From the NCBI GenBank assembly GCA_049976445.1, contig JBMFIF010000005.1, positions 1-49,677 on the forward strand: 49,677 nucleotides of DNA, written 5' to 3'. Below the pieces are notes generated by a model. The model had not been told where the DNA came from, made no database searches, and saw only the letters and a program-made list of their open reading frames with translations. The stretch is from JAVZOV01 sp049976445 (GTDB lineage Archaea; Thermoproteota; Thermoprotei; Gearchaeales; WAQG01). Position 1 is the first letter of the stretch. The number at the start of each line of letters is the position of its first letter. Below are positions 1 through 8,414 of the stretch, in pieces. The position numbers and the translations under genes were made by a program.

Positions 1-50
1 AGTATTCAAAGATATTCACCGACACCTCACCACAAGTAGTACCGCAAACT

Positions 51-67
51 CACATAAAGCTTATGTG
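51..67. other. Perfect inverted repeat upstream of radA
   Basis: CACATAA and TTATGTG flank a 3-nt spacer (AGC), about 110 bp upstream of the radA start. It could be an operator, or the edge of a degraded mobile-element end that begins just after it. No regulator is suggested by the sequence. The rest of positions 1-176 shows no gene. Confidence 0.3.
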
Positions 68-176
68 GACAGTCTCAGTTTGTCGTATGTTTTATGTGTT
101 TTCAATAAAGATTTATTATGAGATTTGGAGAGTAGAGAATATAACTAGGATTTTGCTTACTTATAGTAGAGGAGAT

Positions 177-1163
177 ATGGTAAAAGCTAGAGAAGATGCA
201 GCAGAAGTAAAAAAGACTCCTATGTTATTAAGGGATATTGAGGGTATTGGGCCAGCTACTGAAGCTAAATTAAAGGAGGCTGGATATTTCACTATTGAAT
301 CTATAGCTGCTGCATCGGCAAAAGAAATTGCAGATTTGACTGGTTTAAGCCTTGATAAAGCTATGGAAATAACTAAAGCTGCACGACAAGCTCTTGGTAT
401 TAGTTTTATAACTGCTGATGAATTCTACCAGAAAAGGCAATCCGTTGGTTACATATCTACTGGTAGTAAAGCTCTTGATAATTTGCTCGGTGGTGGTATA
501 GAAACAAAAGCTGTTACGGAGCTTATTGGTGAGTTTGGTTCCGGTAAGACACAATTATGTCATCAGCTTTCTGTTAACGTACAACTTCCAAGAGAGAAGG
601 GTGGTTTAAATGGTAAAGCTGCTTACATAGATACTGAAGGAACTTTTAGACCTGAAAGAATTATTCAAATGGCTCAAGCAAAGGGTTTAGATCCTAAGAT
701 CACTCTTAATAATATAATTTATGCTCGAGCATATAATAGTGATCATCAAGTTCTTCTTGTAAGAGAATTAAGAGAGAGAATACCTGAGGAAAACATTAAG
801 CTTGTCGTAATAGATAGTCTGGTTAGTCATTTTAGAAGCGAATATCCTGGAAGAGAAAATTTGGTTGTGCGTCAGCAGAAGTTAAACAAGCATGTTCACG
901 ATTTGCTGACTTTAGCCGAGATTTATGATGTTGCAGTTGTTGTAACTAATCAGATAGTTTCTTCGCCTGATGTATTCTTTGGTAATCCTAATAAGCCGGC
1001 TGGCGGTAACATTGTTGCTCATGGATGTACTTACAGGATTGTTATGAGAAAGAGCAAAGAGAACAAAAGAATAGCGCGAATACTTGATTCACCAATGCAT
1101 CCTGAAATCGAGACAGTTTTCGCTATATCAGAAGAAGGAATAACCGATGCTGAAGAAAAGTAA
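177..1163 (+). CDS. radA: DNA repair and recombination protein RadA
   Basis: RadA is the archaeal RecA/Rad51 recombinase, which forms ATP-dependent filaments on single-stranded DNA for strand exchange. The N-terminus has a helix-hairpin-helix domain (DIEGIGPATEAKLKEAGY) and a polymerisation motif around SFITADEF. The ATPase core follows, with Walker A GEFGSGKT, the RadA signature GTFRPER, Walker B LVVIDSLVS, the VVTNQ switch, and an L2 region ending in PAGGNIVAHG. The C-terminus is DSPMHPEIETVFAISEEGI. The start is placed at ATG 177 (MVKARED), preceded by GGAGAT; the reading frame is open further upstream, but that extension does not look like RadA. The length of 328 residues is normal for the family, and there is no intein. 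A shorter paralogue lies at 2578-3354. Confidence 0.97.
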   Translation: MVKAREDAAEVKKTPMLLRDIEGIGPATEAKLKEAGYFTIESIAAASAKEIADLTGLSLDKAMEITKAARQALGISFITADEFYQKRQSVGYISTGSKALDNLLGGGIETKAVTELIGEFGSGKTQLCHQLSVNVQLPREKGGLNGKAAYIDTEGTFRPERIIQMAQAKGLDPKITLNNIIYARAYNSDHQVLLVRELRERIPEENIKLVVIDSLVSHFRSEYPGRENLVVRQQKLNKHVHDLLTLAEIYDVAVVVTNQIVSSPDVFFGNPNKPAGGNIVAHGCTYRIVMRKSKENKRIARILDSPMHPEIETVFAISEEGITDAEEK

Positions 1164-1251
1164 CACTACTATCCTTTCTGTACTAAAAGGAACGGTATAG
1201 TTAGGTCTGTATTACCTTAAAAAACGGATATACTGTTAGTATACTAGTATG

Positions 1252-1536
1252 CTAACTTGTGGATTGTTTTCTTAAATATTTATATGCTATAATTTCATAA
1301 ACAATAATTATTATAATAATAGCGAGTATTAATATGATATTTAATGATGTCAACATTGTACCTTGTGGTCCAAAAGATCCAATTATTGGTATTGGGCCTA
1401 TCAATATAACAAATGATCCGCTTGTGCTTCCTTCCGAGGGAATGCTAAGTAGTATTCCTCCGATGAATATTATGATGAATCCTATAATAATTAATGTTAT
1501 GCCTGCTATCATGATTTTTGTTTGAATGTTTACCAT
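1252..1536 (-). CDS. DUF131-type small membrane protein (second of two)
   Basis: This small protein has two predicted membrane segments flanking a polar loop with the motif FVILIGPIPIIGSFG. The LIGPIPI motif is typical of the archaeal DUF131 (TIGR00304) family, whose function is not known. ATG 1536 is preferred over the in-frame GTG at 1548, because GGGGAT lies just ahead of it. The gene overlaps the stop of the upstream DUF131 gene by 7 bp (ATGGTAA), so the two are probably translationally coupled. They share the LIGPIPI loop and overall layout and look like an old tandem duplication. The family call is good; any function would be a guess. Confidence 0.75.
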   Translation of the reverse strand: MVNIQTKIMIAGITLIIIGFIIIFIGGILLSIPSEGSTSGSFVILIGPIPIIGSFGPQGTMLTSLNIILILAIIIIIIVYEIIAYKYLRKQSTS

Positions 1537-1805
1537 CGTAATCCCCACAGTAGTATTATTGCTAATATCATTATCACAATAGTTAAACTTAGTATTATAA
1601 TTAATGATTGTTTATCAGTACCAAATACTATTGGTATTGGGCCTATTAGTACGACTCCGCCTCCGCGTACTTCACTTTTAGATTTTTGCTCTTCTTGTTT
1701 TGTTTTACTAAGACTTGCCATCATTAATGCTATCATTAACATGATAAATCCTAGTATGATTATTCCAAATCCAATTAAGATTAAGGATGAGTACGTTATG
1801 TTCAT
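1530..1805 (-). CDS. DUF131-type small membrane protein (first of two)
   Basis: This 91-residue protein has an N-terminal membrane segment (about residues 8-32), a basic/acidic linker (SKTKQEEQKSKSE), the signature GGGVVLIGPIPIVFGTDKQS, and a C-terminal membrane segment. This is the classic DUF131 (TIGR00304) arrangement. The function is unknown. It lies 7 bp downstream of the sugar nucleotidyltransferase gene and overlaps the next DUF131 gene, giving a three-gene minus-strand unit from 2520 to 1252. The context hints at surface or glycan biology but does not prove it. Confidence 0.82.
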   Translation of the reverse strand: MNITYSSLILIGFGIIILGFIMLMIALMMASLSKTKQEEQKSKSEVRGGGVVLIGPIPIVFGTDKQSLIIILSLTIVIMILAIILLWGLRW

Positions 1806-1812
1806 TTCTCTT

Positions 1813-2520
1813 TCATATTTTACCTAGTCTCTTCGTATATTTATCGTTTATCTCAATAAATTCTTGATAATCTCCTATATCATCAAATACTGCATCAGAA
1901 GTAAACACGTATATTGGTTCATTATTATGGAACATTTGTAAAATTAACTCGTTCATTGGTTTGACATCTCCGTTTAAGTAATTGAATACTTTTGGTTCCA
2001 TTATATATACACCAATGTTCACTAGCTGCTTTATGATCGGTTTTTCCTCCCAACCTTGAAATTTATTTTCTTTATCAAATTTTATTACTCCATATTTTAT
2101 TTTTATATCAATCGGTGCTACTGCTATTGTTATAACAGCGTTATTTTTTTTATGAAAATTTATCATTGACGTAAGGTCTAAGTCTGTTACTGCATCTCCA
2201 TAAGTTACTATAAATGTATCATTGATCAAATTTTTTACTGTGTAGAGCTGTCCACCTGTACCGAGCGGTGGTCCATGTGCATAATCAACTTTTACACCAA
2301 GCCATTCACCATTTCCTAGATAATTCTCTATCATTTTACTCAGATAAGATGTTGCTATTATAATATCATGTACATTATGTTTTTTGAACCAATTGATGAT
2401 GTGTTCAATGACTGTTCTATCACCTAATGGTAAGAGAGCTTTAGGTATTACATAAGTTAAAGGTCTTAGTCTTGTTCCTAACCCAGCTGCAAGTATAACA
2501 CCATGCAAACTGCACACCAT
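1813..2520 (-). CDS. Sugar-phosphate nucleotidyltransferase
   Basis: A nucleotidyltransferase of the NDP-sugar pyrophosphorylase type, which activates a sugar 1-phosphate with an NTP. The Rossmann-like N-terminus carries HGVILAAGLGTRLRPLT and the PKALLPLGDR segment. Further on are GPPLGTGGQL (nucleotide/sugar binding) and FIVTYGDAV, where the Asp is the expected metal ligand. At 235 residues it holds only the catalytic domain, without the left-handed beta-helix found in GlmU-like proteins. Sugar and nucleotide specificity cannot be read from the sequence. It is the first gene of a probable operon with two DUF131 membrane proteins and is divergent from the RadA paralogue, with 57 bp between the start codons. 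Confidence 0.9.
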   Translation of the reverse strand: MVCSLHGVILAAGLGTRLRPLTYVIPKALLPLGDRTVIEHIINWFKKHNVHDIIIATSYLSKMIENYLGNGEWLGVKVDYAHGPPLGTGGQLYTVKNLINDTFIVTYGDAVTDLDLTSMINFHKKNNAVITIAVAPIDIKIKYGVIKFDKENKFQGWEEKPIIKQLVNIGVYIMEPKVFNYLNGDVKPMNELILQMFHNNEPIYVFTSDAVFDDIGDYQEFIEINDKYTKRLGKI

Positions 2521-2540
2521 AATTTTTTAGAACACTATCC

Positions 2541-2548
2541 TTTATATT
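2541..2548 (+). promoter_or_regulatory. TATA-like element for the RadA paralogue
   Basis: TTTATATT lies about 30 bp before ATG 2578, so the transcript would be leaderless or nearly so. The same 57-bp gap must hold the promoter of the divergent nucleotidyltransferase. Confidence 0.4.
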
Positions 2549-2577
2549 TGTTGATGCCTATTTATTATTAGGATATT

Positions 2578-3354
2578 ATGACCATGTTAGATATTTTAAA
2601 TGTTAAGGTTGAGAGTATAGATGATTTGCTTACTAGAGGACAGATTAATTTCATATCTACTGGTTCTAAAAACCTTGATACATTATTAGGTGGTGGTATT
2701 CCTACTTATTTAATAACTGAATTCCATGGTGAATTTGGAGTTGGTAAAACACAAATTGCTCATCAACTTTCTGTATGTGTACAACTACCTGAGAAAAAAG
2801 GAGGTTTGAGTTCTCCAGCTATTTATATAGATACTGAAGGCACTTTTAGACCTGAAAGGCTTATTAAGATTGCAAAATACTTTGGATTAAATTCTAACGA
2901 AGTGCTTAAAAATGTATACGTATCAAGCGTAAGAAACCTTGAACAACAGAACATCATTTTTCAGTTATTACCATCGGTAGTAAAGGAAAAAAGTGCGAAA
3001 CTTGTGATCATAGATACTTTAGTAAGTAACATTAGAACAAGTATTGATGAAAATAGTAGTCAAATACTATTACTAAAGTATTTAGGAATGCAATTAAGAG
3101 TACTTAAAGAAGTTGCATATACACTAGGAGCTGCAGTTGTTGTCTTTAATCCAATATCTACAATACCCGAAGGAATAATTATTACAGTACCAGGTGGTTC
3201 TATGCTTAGTGAAAACATGGATATACGAATACTGTTAAAAAAAGTGAAAGGTATAGAAAACAATATTAGGATTGCTGAATTAATTCAAACGCCTTTAACT
3301 AAGGAAGGATCCGTGAGATTTATGATAACTGAGGAGGGTATCAAAGATGTATAA
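2578..3354 (+). CDS. RadA paralogue lacking the HhH domain
   Basis: A RecA-fold ATPase clearly derived from RadA. The N-terminal half of the core closely follows the RadA at 177-1163: STGSKNLDTLLGGGI, Walker A GEFGVGKT, HQLSVCVQLPEKKGG, IDTEGTFRPERL, Walker B LVIIDTLVS. Three RadA features are missing. There is no helix-hairpin-helix domain, no FxTA-type polymerisation motif, and the VVTNQ switch reads VVFNP. The DNA-binding L2 segment is rewritten as TIPEGIIITVPGGSML. It should still bind ATP but probably cannot form normal filaments or carry out strand exchange alone. At 258 residues it resembles archaeal RadB/aRadC-type paralogues in size but is closer in sequence to RadA. Its 3' end overlaps the next gene by 8 bp. 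Confidence 0.88.
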   Translation: MTMLDILNVKVESIDDLLTRGQINFISTGSKNLDTLLGGGIPTYLITEFHGEFGVGKTQIAHQLSVCVQLPEKKGGLSSPAIYIDTEGTFRPERLIKIAKYFGLNSNEVLKNVYVSSVRNLEQQNIIFQLLPSVVKEKSAKLVIIDTLVSNIRTSIDENSSQILLLKYLGMQLRVLKEVAYTLGAAVVVFNPISTIPEGIIITVPGGSMLSENMDIRILLKKVKGIENNIRIAELIQTPLTKEGSVRFMITEEGIKDV

Positions 3355-3736
3355 AGGGATTAACACACTTGAACAATATTTAATAGAGCCATACCTTGAA
3401 ACGATATCTAATATAGTACGCTATCTCTATTATGATAATGTTAGTGAAGCATTATCTCAGTTTAATAGTATTAAGTTTGACCAAAAGAATATGTGGCAAA
3501 AGGGAGTTTATACTGCCCTTAGGGGGTTGGTAGAAAGTTTTAGGAGGAGCAATTCGAAAGAATCCCTCATAGAGAAAGCGTTCAAGAAGATGAAACCAGA
3601 AGAAATCGAAACCATCATCAACACCCTCACTAAACGCCTCCGCATGCACTTCACAGACGACTTCGACAGAGGTTATATGATTACTATGATAATTATCCTT
3701 GATAGTATAATTAAAATAAAGGAACGATCATCTTAA
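3347..3736 (+). CDS. Unknown small helical protein coupled to the RadA paralogue
   Basis: I do not recognise this 129-residue protein. It looks all-helical, with no membrane segment and no cysteine motif, and ends in a basic tail (KIKERSS). Its ATG lies inside the last codons of the RadA paralogue (8-bp overlap), so translational coupling is likely and a physical partnership is a fair inference. A central stretch (about 3536-3672) is richer in C than the rest of the gene: 3601-3660 has 22 C and 7 G, against 11 C and 7 G in 3361-3420. That points to a sequence patch of different history within the gene. Confidence 0.7.
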   Translation: MYKGINTLEQYLIEPYLETISNIVRYLYYDNVSEALSQFNSIKFDQKNMWQKGVYTALRGLVESFRRSNSKESLIEKAFKKMKPEEIETIINTLTKRLRMHFTDDFDRGYMITMIIILDSIIKIKERSS

Positions 3737-3801
3737 TGCTAATCTGAACTATTTTTATTCCTTTTGTCTTTAAAGTAAAATAGAACTTTAAAGTGTACTA
3801 T

Positions 3802-4167
3802 TCATCTAACATTAAGTATTTCTGGATTTATTAATGTTATAGTTAGTGACCAAACTATAAGGAAAAGTAATACGTAAGAGAATATTCCTATAGTTAACAT
3901 TTGCGTGTTTTCTTCCGGTGATCTTTTATATCGTTTAATTGCTATATATTGCGAAAGTGCGTACGCAAGTATACCAATAGCAAAGCCAATGCTTTGTGAC
4001 AAATACGGGGGAAGAATTCCTGCTATTATTCCTGCAATTACTGCTATAATCATTCTCATAAAATATATTTGTTTTCTTAATGGTTCTTCAAGAGATTTTC
4101 GTTTAGTTTCTGTTGGAATTATTTTATCTTCTTGTTTTTCCTGTTTTTGTTTTCCACGCTGAGACAT
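3802..4167 (-). CDS. Small three-span membrane protein
   Basis: The N-terminus is charged and probably cytosolic (SQRGKQKQEKQEDK and on to about residue 32). Three hydrophobic segments follow, at roughly residues 40-58, 62-78 and 92-115. The arrangement recalls EMC6/Rab5ip-like small membrane proteins, but no signature residue settles it, so it is left unnamed. ATG 4167 is chosen over an upstream TTG at 4176. It is convergent with the RadA-paralogue pair and divergent from RqcH. Confidence 0.6.
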   Translation of the reverse strand: MSQRGKQKQEKQEDKIIPTETKRKSLEEPLRKQIYFMRMIIAVIAGIIAGILPPYLSQSIGFAIGILAYALSQYIAIKRYKRSPEENTQMLTIGIFSYVLLFLIVWSLTITLINPEILNVR

Positions 4168-4344
4168 GATAACCAATATCTAATTATTATACATACTAAT
4201 AATTTTTCCCTTCTTTATGCCTTTACTTCTTTTTAAGGAAACAAGCATTACAACAACAGAAAGTACACTTTAGAGCAAGAAAACGTGCTTAACATTAATA
4301 CTTTTATATTGATTATAAGTTGTGAGATTAGGGAGCGATATTTT

Positions 4345-6306
4345 ATGAAAACCTCGTTAAATGCTTTAGATGTTTTAGCGCTTTCAACAGAGCTGAAAAA
4401 GGTATTGCCGAATTCATATGTAGATAATATTTATCACTTTAATGATGTAGTAATATTTAGGTTTCGCCAATCGAGTGGTGAGAAAAATGATTTAAGAGTT
4501 GATGTTGGGAAATGGATACGTATTACTTTATATTCTTTTGAACCTCCAAGGGAAATTTCTAACTGGTGTAAGGTGGTTCGTAATAGATTAATCGGCTTAA
4601 AAGTACAATCTGTTTTACAACCATTATTTGATAGATTATTAGGAATTGAGTTTGATGATGGTTATAAGTTGTATTTAGAAGTTATGGATGGTGGGAATAT
4701 AGTGTTGACAGAGCCAGATAATACTATTTCAGTTGTGTATAAAATTAAGGAGACAAAAGAGAGAGTTCTTAAGCATGGTGTAATTTATAACTTACCTGTT
4801 CAAAAATGGTTTGATCCTTTAAAAGTTAGTGCGGATCAAGTTTTAAATGTTTTTAAATCGTCAAAGGGTAATATTGTGCAGTCGATTGTGAAGTTTCTGG
4901 GATTCTCAGGTGAAATCGCAGAAGAACTAGTTTTTAGGAGTAATTTAATGAAGGATTTTCCTGCCAATGAGCTTGAGTTAGATCACATAACTAAGATTTT
5001 GGACATTTTTAGAGAATTGTATAGTTGTAGTAAGAACGTGAGTTATCCTGTGAGCGTGTGGAGTGACAAAAAACCTGTAAGCGTTTCCCCGTGCATGCTT
5101 GAGATATATAAAAACTATAAAATAATTTCTCACCCAACATTTAATAATGCTGTAGATGAGTATGCTCACGCGGTTATTGCTATAGAAAGTGAAGTAGAAT
5201 ATAGAAGAAAAATTGAGAAAGAGAAATCTAGATTATTAGCTACAATTTCTGAACAAGAAAAAATGGCTAGAGTTTATTCTGATTTAGCAGGAAATTTGAG
5301 GACATTGGCTACTATTATTCAATCACATATGGTTGATTTTAGTTCCTATTTAGATAATATAAAAGAAATAGGGTTGAATGAGAGTTTAAAGACTAAACTT
5401 GAAGGATTGTTTTCCGGCTTTAAGATTTTAGAGTATAATCAAAAATTAAAATCTCTTATTATTGGAATAGATAATTTGAAAATAAATATTAGAACCGATT
5501 GGAGTGTTGGTAAAAATGTGGAGATGATTTTTAATCTTGCTAAGGAATATGAGAGAAAATTTAAACGTACTCTGGAAAGTATTGAAGAACTTAAATTAGA
5601 GATGAGTAAGATTGATAAACAACTCCAACTGCATTCTTCGTTCATGATGGCTAAAAAGCCCCCATCATTTTGGTATGAATCTTTTCATTATTTTAGATCA
5701 TCAGATGGATTCTTAGTTGTTGGTGGTAGGGATGCATCACAGAATGAAAGTTTAATTAAAAGAAGGATGGAGAATAATGATATAGTAGTTCACGCTGATA
5801 TTCATGGTTCTCCATTCGTAATAATTAAGGATATGAGACAGAATATATCTCAGAAGACTATAGAAGAAGCTGGCCAATTTGTAGTAAGCTTTTCACGTGC
5901 ATGGAGTTTAGGGTTATTGTCAGCTGATGCGTATTGGGTTTACCCCGAGCAAGTATCTAAAAAAGCCCCATCAGGAACTTATTTAAAGCCTGGCTCTTTT
6001 ATGATTTATGGACAAAGAAATTATATTCGAAATATACCACTCAGGCTCGCAATAACACTTTTCTTTGATGAAGGATGGGCAAAATTTTATGTGAGTCCTG
6101 TTGATCCCGTAAGAATGTTCACAAACATATATGTTGAGATAGAGCCTGGTAACATATCAAGAGAAGATGCAGCAAAGCAGATAGTGAAATTCTTCTATGA
6201 GGTTAAAGGAAGCGAATTAAAGGCAGCTCCAAACAGAAGGAATTTAATTAATGAACTGATTATACGTCTTCCTAGAGGCGAATTTAGCTTACTATTTCAC
6301 GATTAA
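4345..6306 (+). CDS. rqcH: RqcH/NEMF (NFACT) ribosome quality-control protein
   Basis: Archaeal member of the Rqc2/NEMF/RqcH family, which binds stalled 50S-peptidyl-tRNA complexes and supports C-terminal tailing of nascent chains. The start at ATG 4345 gives 653 residues, normal for the family. Residues 1-200 form the NFACT-N domain, including PLFDRLLGIEF. Next come HhH-like and coiled-coil regions, with charged heptads near residues 285-320 and 400-430. The NFACT-R domain begins near KKPPSFWYESFHYFRSSDG and includes GGRDASQNESLIKRR and VVHADIHGSPF. A TATA-like CTTTTATATT lies near 4301-4310. The gene ends with its stop overlapping the stop of the convergent thymidine kinase by 4 bp. Confidence 0.94.
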   Translation: MKTSLNALDVLALSTELKKVLPNSYVDNIYHFNDVVIFRFRQSSGEKNDLRVDVGKWIRITLYSFEPPREISNWCKVVRNRLIGLKVQSVLQPLFDRLLGIEFDDGYKLYLEVMDGGNIVLTEPDNTISVVYKIKETKERVLKHGVIYNLPVQKWFDPLKVSADQVLNVFKSSKGNIVQSIVKFLGFSGEIAEELVFRSNLMKDFPANELELDHITKILDIFRELYSCSKNVSYPVSVWSDKKPVSVSPCMLEIYKNYKIISHPTFNNAVDEYAHAVIAIESEVEYRRKIEKEKSRLLATISEQEKMARVYSDLAGNLRTLATIIQSHMVDFSSYLDNIKEIGLNESLKTKLEGLFSGFKILEYNQKLKSLIIGIDNLKINIRTDWSVGKNVEMIFNLAKEYERKFKRTLESIEELKLEMSKIDKQLQLHSSFMMAKKPPSFWYESFHYFRSSDGFLVVGGRDASQNESLIKRRMENNDIVVHADIHGSPFVIIKDMRQNISQKTIEEAGQFVVSFSRAWSLGLLSADAYWVYPEQVSKKAPSGTYLKPGSFMIYGQRNYIRNIPLRLAITLFFDEGWAKFYVSPVDPVRMFTNIYVEIEPGNISREDAAKQIVKFFYEVKGSELKAAPNRRNLINELIIRLPRGEFSLLFHD

Positions 6307-6869
6307 ATTAGGTTTTCTTTTCTAACTATATGACATTTTCTGCATCTGGGTTCGTAGAGCTCTCTTTCTCCTATCATGATCTGTGGACTATTATAGGACG
6401 CTGGTAATCCATCTATTAATCTTTGCGTGCGTGTAGCTTCATTTCCGCAGACTGCACAAACAGAAGTAAGGTAATGAATTTTATCAGCTTTGGCTATTAG
6501 CTCGATCATGGTTTCAAACGGTTCTCCCTTAAAATCTAAGTTTAGGCCTGAGACTATTACATGCTTACCATTATTCGCTAGATCATCACACACTTCTGCA
6601 AGAAATTTAGGAAACAAATGTGCTCGTTGAATGCCTATCACGTCTAAATTTTCACTCCTCTTTCTTATTTTTCTGACACCAGATATTGATGTTTCAACTA
6701 AGATTATGTCAACAATCGTTTCCTTATCAGGAGAATACTGGCCTAGTTCTGGTCGGAAAAGATTTACTTTTTTTCCGGAAAATCTTTCAATCTCTAATCG
6801 TCTTATTAGCTCAAGAGATTTACCTGAGAACATAGGACCAGTTATTACTTCAAGCAAGCATAACACCAT
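6303..6869 (-). CDS. tdk: Thymidine kinase (type II)
   Basis: Phosphorylates thymidine with ATP in the nucleotide salvage pathway. The N-terminus has Walker A GPMFSGKS. Further on are IGIQRAHLFPKFL in the Walker B/catalytic region (family form: D-E-x-Q-F; here Q-R-A-H) and VIVSGLNLDFKGEPF. A C-terminal zinc site is made by CAVCG and CRKCH. The usual acidic pair before the Gln is not seen (DVIGIQRAHLF), which is a departure worth noting. The length of 188 residues is typical. The stop overlaps the stop of rqcH. A 166-bp gap separates it from the upstream Mut7-C gene. Confidence 0.9.
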   Translation of the reverse strand: MVLCLLEVITGPMFSGKSLELIRRLEIERFSGKKVNLFRPELGQYSPDKETIVDIILVETSISGVRKIRKRSENLDVIGIQRAHLFPKFLAEVCDDLANNGKHVIVSGLNLDFKGEPFETMIELIAKADKIHYLTSVCAVCGNEATRTQRLIDGLPASYNSPQIMIGERELYEPRCRKCHIVRKENLI

Positions 6870-6965
6870 TTTCTATCTTTTTTGCAAACTATTTTTACTT
6901 AATGCTTAGAATTTAATGTAAATTTAATGTAGAAGCAAAGAGAAGTGCTTGCTTTATTACCTCTT

Positions 6966-6985
6966 CCTTGCCTTGAAGAGCAAGG
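6966..6985. other. Short hairpin in the gap before thymidine kinase
   Basis: CCTTGC and GCAAGG pair around an 8-nt loop, with T-rich sequence following on the plus strand. It lies in the gap between the end of the Mut7-C gene and the start of tdk, both on the minus strand, so it could be a processing or termination structure in their transcript. Functional assignment is uncertain. Confidence 0.25.
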
Positions 6986-7035
6986 CTTTCATTTTTGTAA
7001 GAATTTGTAAACAGATATTCACTTTCATACTATAA

Positions 7036-7530
7036 TTAAAGTCTGTAAGTTCTTCTTGTAATACTTAAGATTATTTTATTTATTGATTTCCAATGGGAAC
7101 CTACCCAGTATATTTTATCACATTTTTTGCATATCCAAAATTCTTCATGCAAAGTGAAAATTTTTTCTGGAATTTTACTTTTGATTTCATATTTAGAAAC
7201 CTGTTCTAGTTTTGTATTGCATAATGGACAACGTGTTTCTGCGGTGTCTAAATCTAGATTAATGTTAATTTTTGAGGTTATTTGTGAAAGTTGGTTTTCT
7301 AAGTTTGTTTCTGTAATGAGTATAGATTTGATGTTCATTTTTATTGCACGTTGATATAACTCTTTATCTCTTGTAATTAGTATTCGATTATCCTTTTGCG
7401 AGATTGTTAACAATTCATCGTCACTTGCATTTTTAAAATAGAGTGTATCAAAGCCTAGTATACGTAAAAATCTTGTTAATTTGCCAAGCATTCCATCGGC
7501 TAAAAATTTTATCTCAGCGAATTTTTTCAC
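7036..7530 (-). CDS. Mut7-C RNase-like (PIN-fold plus zinc ribbon) protein
   Basis: Member of the Mut7-C (DUF82) family: a PIN-like putative RNase domain followed by a zinc ribbon. Visible signatures are FLADGMLGKLTRFLRILG at the start, ILITRDKELYQRA in the middle with acidic residues matching PIN active-site positions, and two Cys pairs (RCPLC and ICKKC) followed by DKIYWVGSHW. The length of 164 residues is typical. It starts with GTG one base after the stop of the last CBS gene (TAAGGTG), so it belongs to the same operon. The family is linked to RNA metabolism, but its substrate is not known. Confidence 0.9.
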   Translation of the reverse strand: MKKFAEIKFLADGMLGKLTRFLRILGFDTLYFKNASDDELLTISQKDNRILITRDKELYQRAIKMNIKSILITETNLENQLSQITSKININLDLDTAETRCPLCNTKLEQVSKYEIKSKIPEKIFTLHEEFWICKKCDKIYWVGSHWKSINKIILSITRRTYRL

Positions 7531-7531
7531 C

Positions 7532-8398
7532 TTATGCTTTTGATATCAGACTAACAATATTAGTTTTTGTGACAACACCTACTAATGTTCCTAAATTATC
7601 AACAACAGGCATACCGCTTACACCAAATTTAAGCATAAGTGATGCGGCTTTTACTAAATCATCATTTTCTCCTACCGCATTTTGTAGCGGTGTCATGAGA
7701 TCCTCTACTAATGGTTGTTGTTTGATTTTTCCACCCATTTCTGTAAAGCTACTCTCTTCTATGCTTCCTTTTGCTCTTGTATATTTTATTGATTTAGATT
7801 TTAATAATAAATCTACTCTGTAGGTTAGAATATTTTTTAAACTTATCACACCTATCGGAACTTTGTTGTCAGTGACTATTATTATATCTGCTCTGTCATG
7901 TACGAATACGTCTATGGCTTTTTTCAGACTCTGGAATCTGTTTATAGTTGTCGCAACTTTTTCCATGATATCAATAACCTTCCATTTTCCTGATCCATAT
8001 TCTGTGAAGGCTTTTATAGCATCTGTTTTGGTAAATATTCCTACTAGATTTTTGTCATTATCTGTGAGTACTATGCTTCCAATGTTTTGTCCATTCATGA
8101 GTTTGCAGGCATCTTTTACACTTGCATTTGTATCTAATGTTTTAATATTTCTTGATGCAATATCTTTTATTAATATCTCATCTAAGTTTCGTCCTTCAAA
8201 ATCACTATCCAGTTTACTGATTGCTGAAAGTAGATCACGTTGGCTAACTATTCCTACTGGTTTTTTGTCTTCTACTACCACAAGTCTTGAAATATTGTGT
8301 CTCATCATTAAATTGCGAGCATACGCTAACGTATCATTCCATGTTATTACGTATACTTCTGTTGAGGCGTAACGTATCGCTTGGATTTTGTTAAACAT
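7532..8398 (-). CDS. CBS-domain protein, four CBS repeats (gene 4 of the cluster)
   Basis: A 288-residue protein built only from CBS domains, at roughly residues 10-60, 78-130, 140-193 and 230-285. Each shows the usual pattern of hydrophobic V-V-x-D/N, G-I/V-V, and a D-L/T-D-A/I-L end (for example KPVGIVSQRDLLSAI and NLVGIFTKTDAIKAF). CBS pairs (Bateman modules) usually bind adenosine nucleotides or SAM and act as energy or metabolite sensors. There is no attached effector domain. ATG 8398 is chosen because GGGTGA lies about 7 bp upstream; an in-frame TTG at 8413 would add five residues. A 16-bp gap separates it from the preceding CBS gene. Confidence 0.88.
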   Translation of the reverse strand: MFNKIQAIRYASTEVYVITWNDTLAYARNLMMRHNISRLVVVEDKKPVGIVSQRDLLSAISKLDSDFEGRNLDEILIKDIASRNIKTLDTNASVKDACKLMNGQNIGSIVLTDNDKNLVGIFTKTDAIKAFTEYGSGKWKVIDIMEKVATTINRFQSLKKAIDVFVHDRADIIIVTDNKVPIGVISLKNILTYRVDLLLKSKSIKYTRAKGSIEESSFTEMGGKIKQQPLVEDLMTPLQNAVGENDDLVKAASLMLKFGVSGMPVVDNLGTLVGVVTKTNIVSLISKA

Positions 8399-8414
8399 GA
8401 ACTGTTCACCCAAG

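Noticed and set aside
3802..4167. Naming the three-span protein as EMC6
   Set aside because: Only the size and span number agree; no signature residue could be confirmed by eye.
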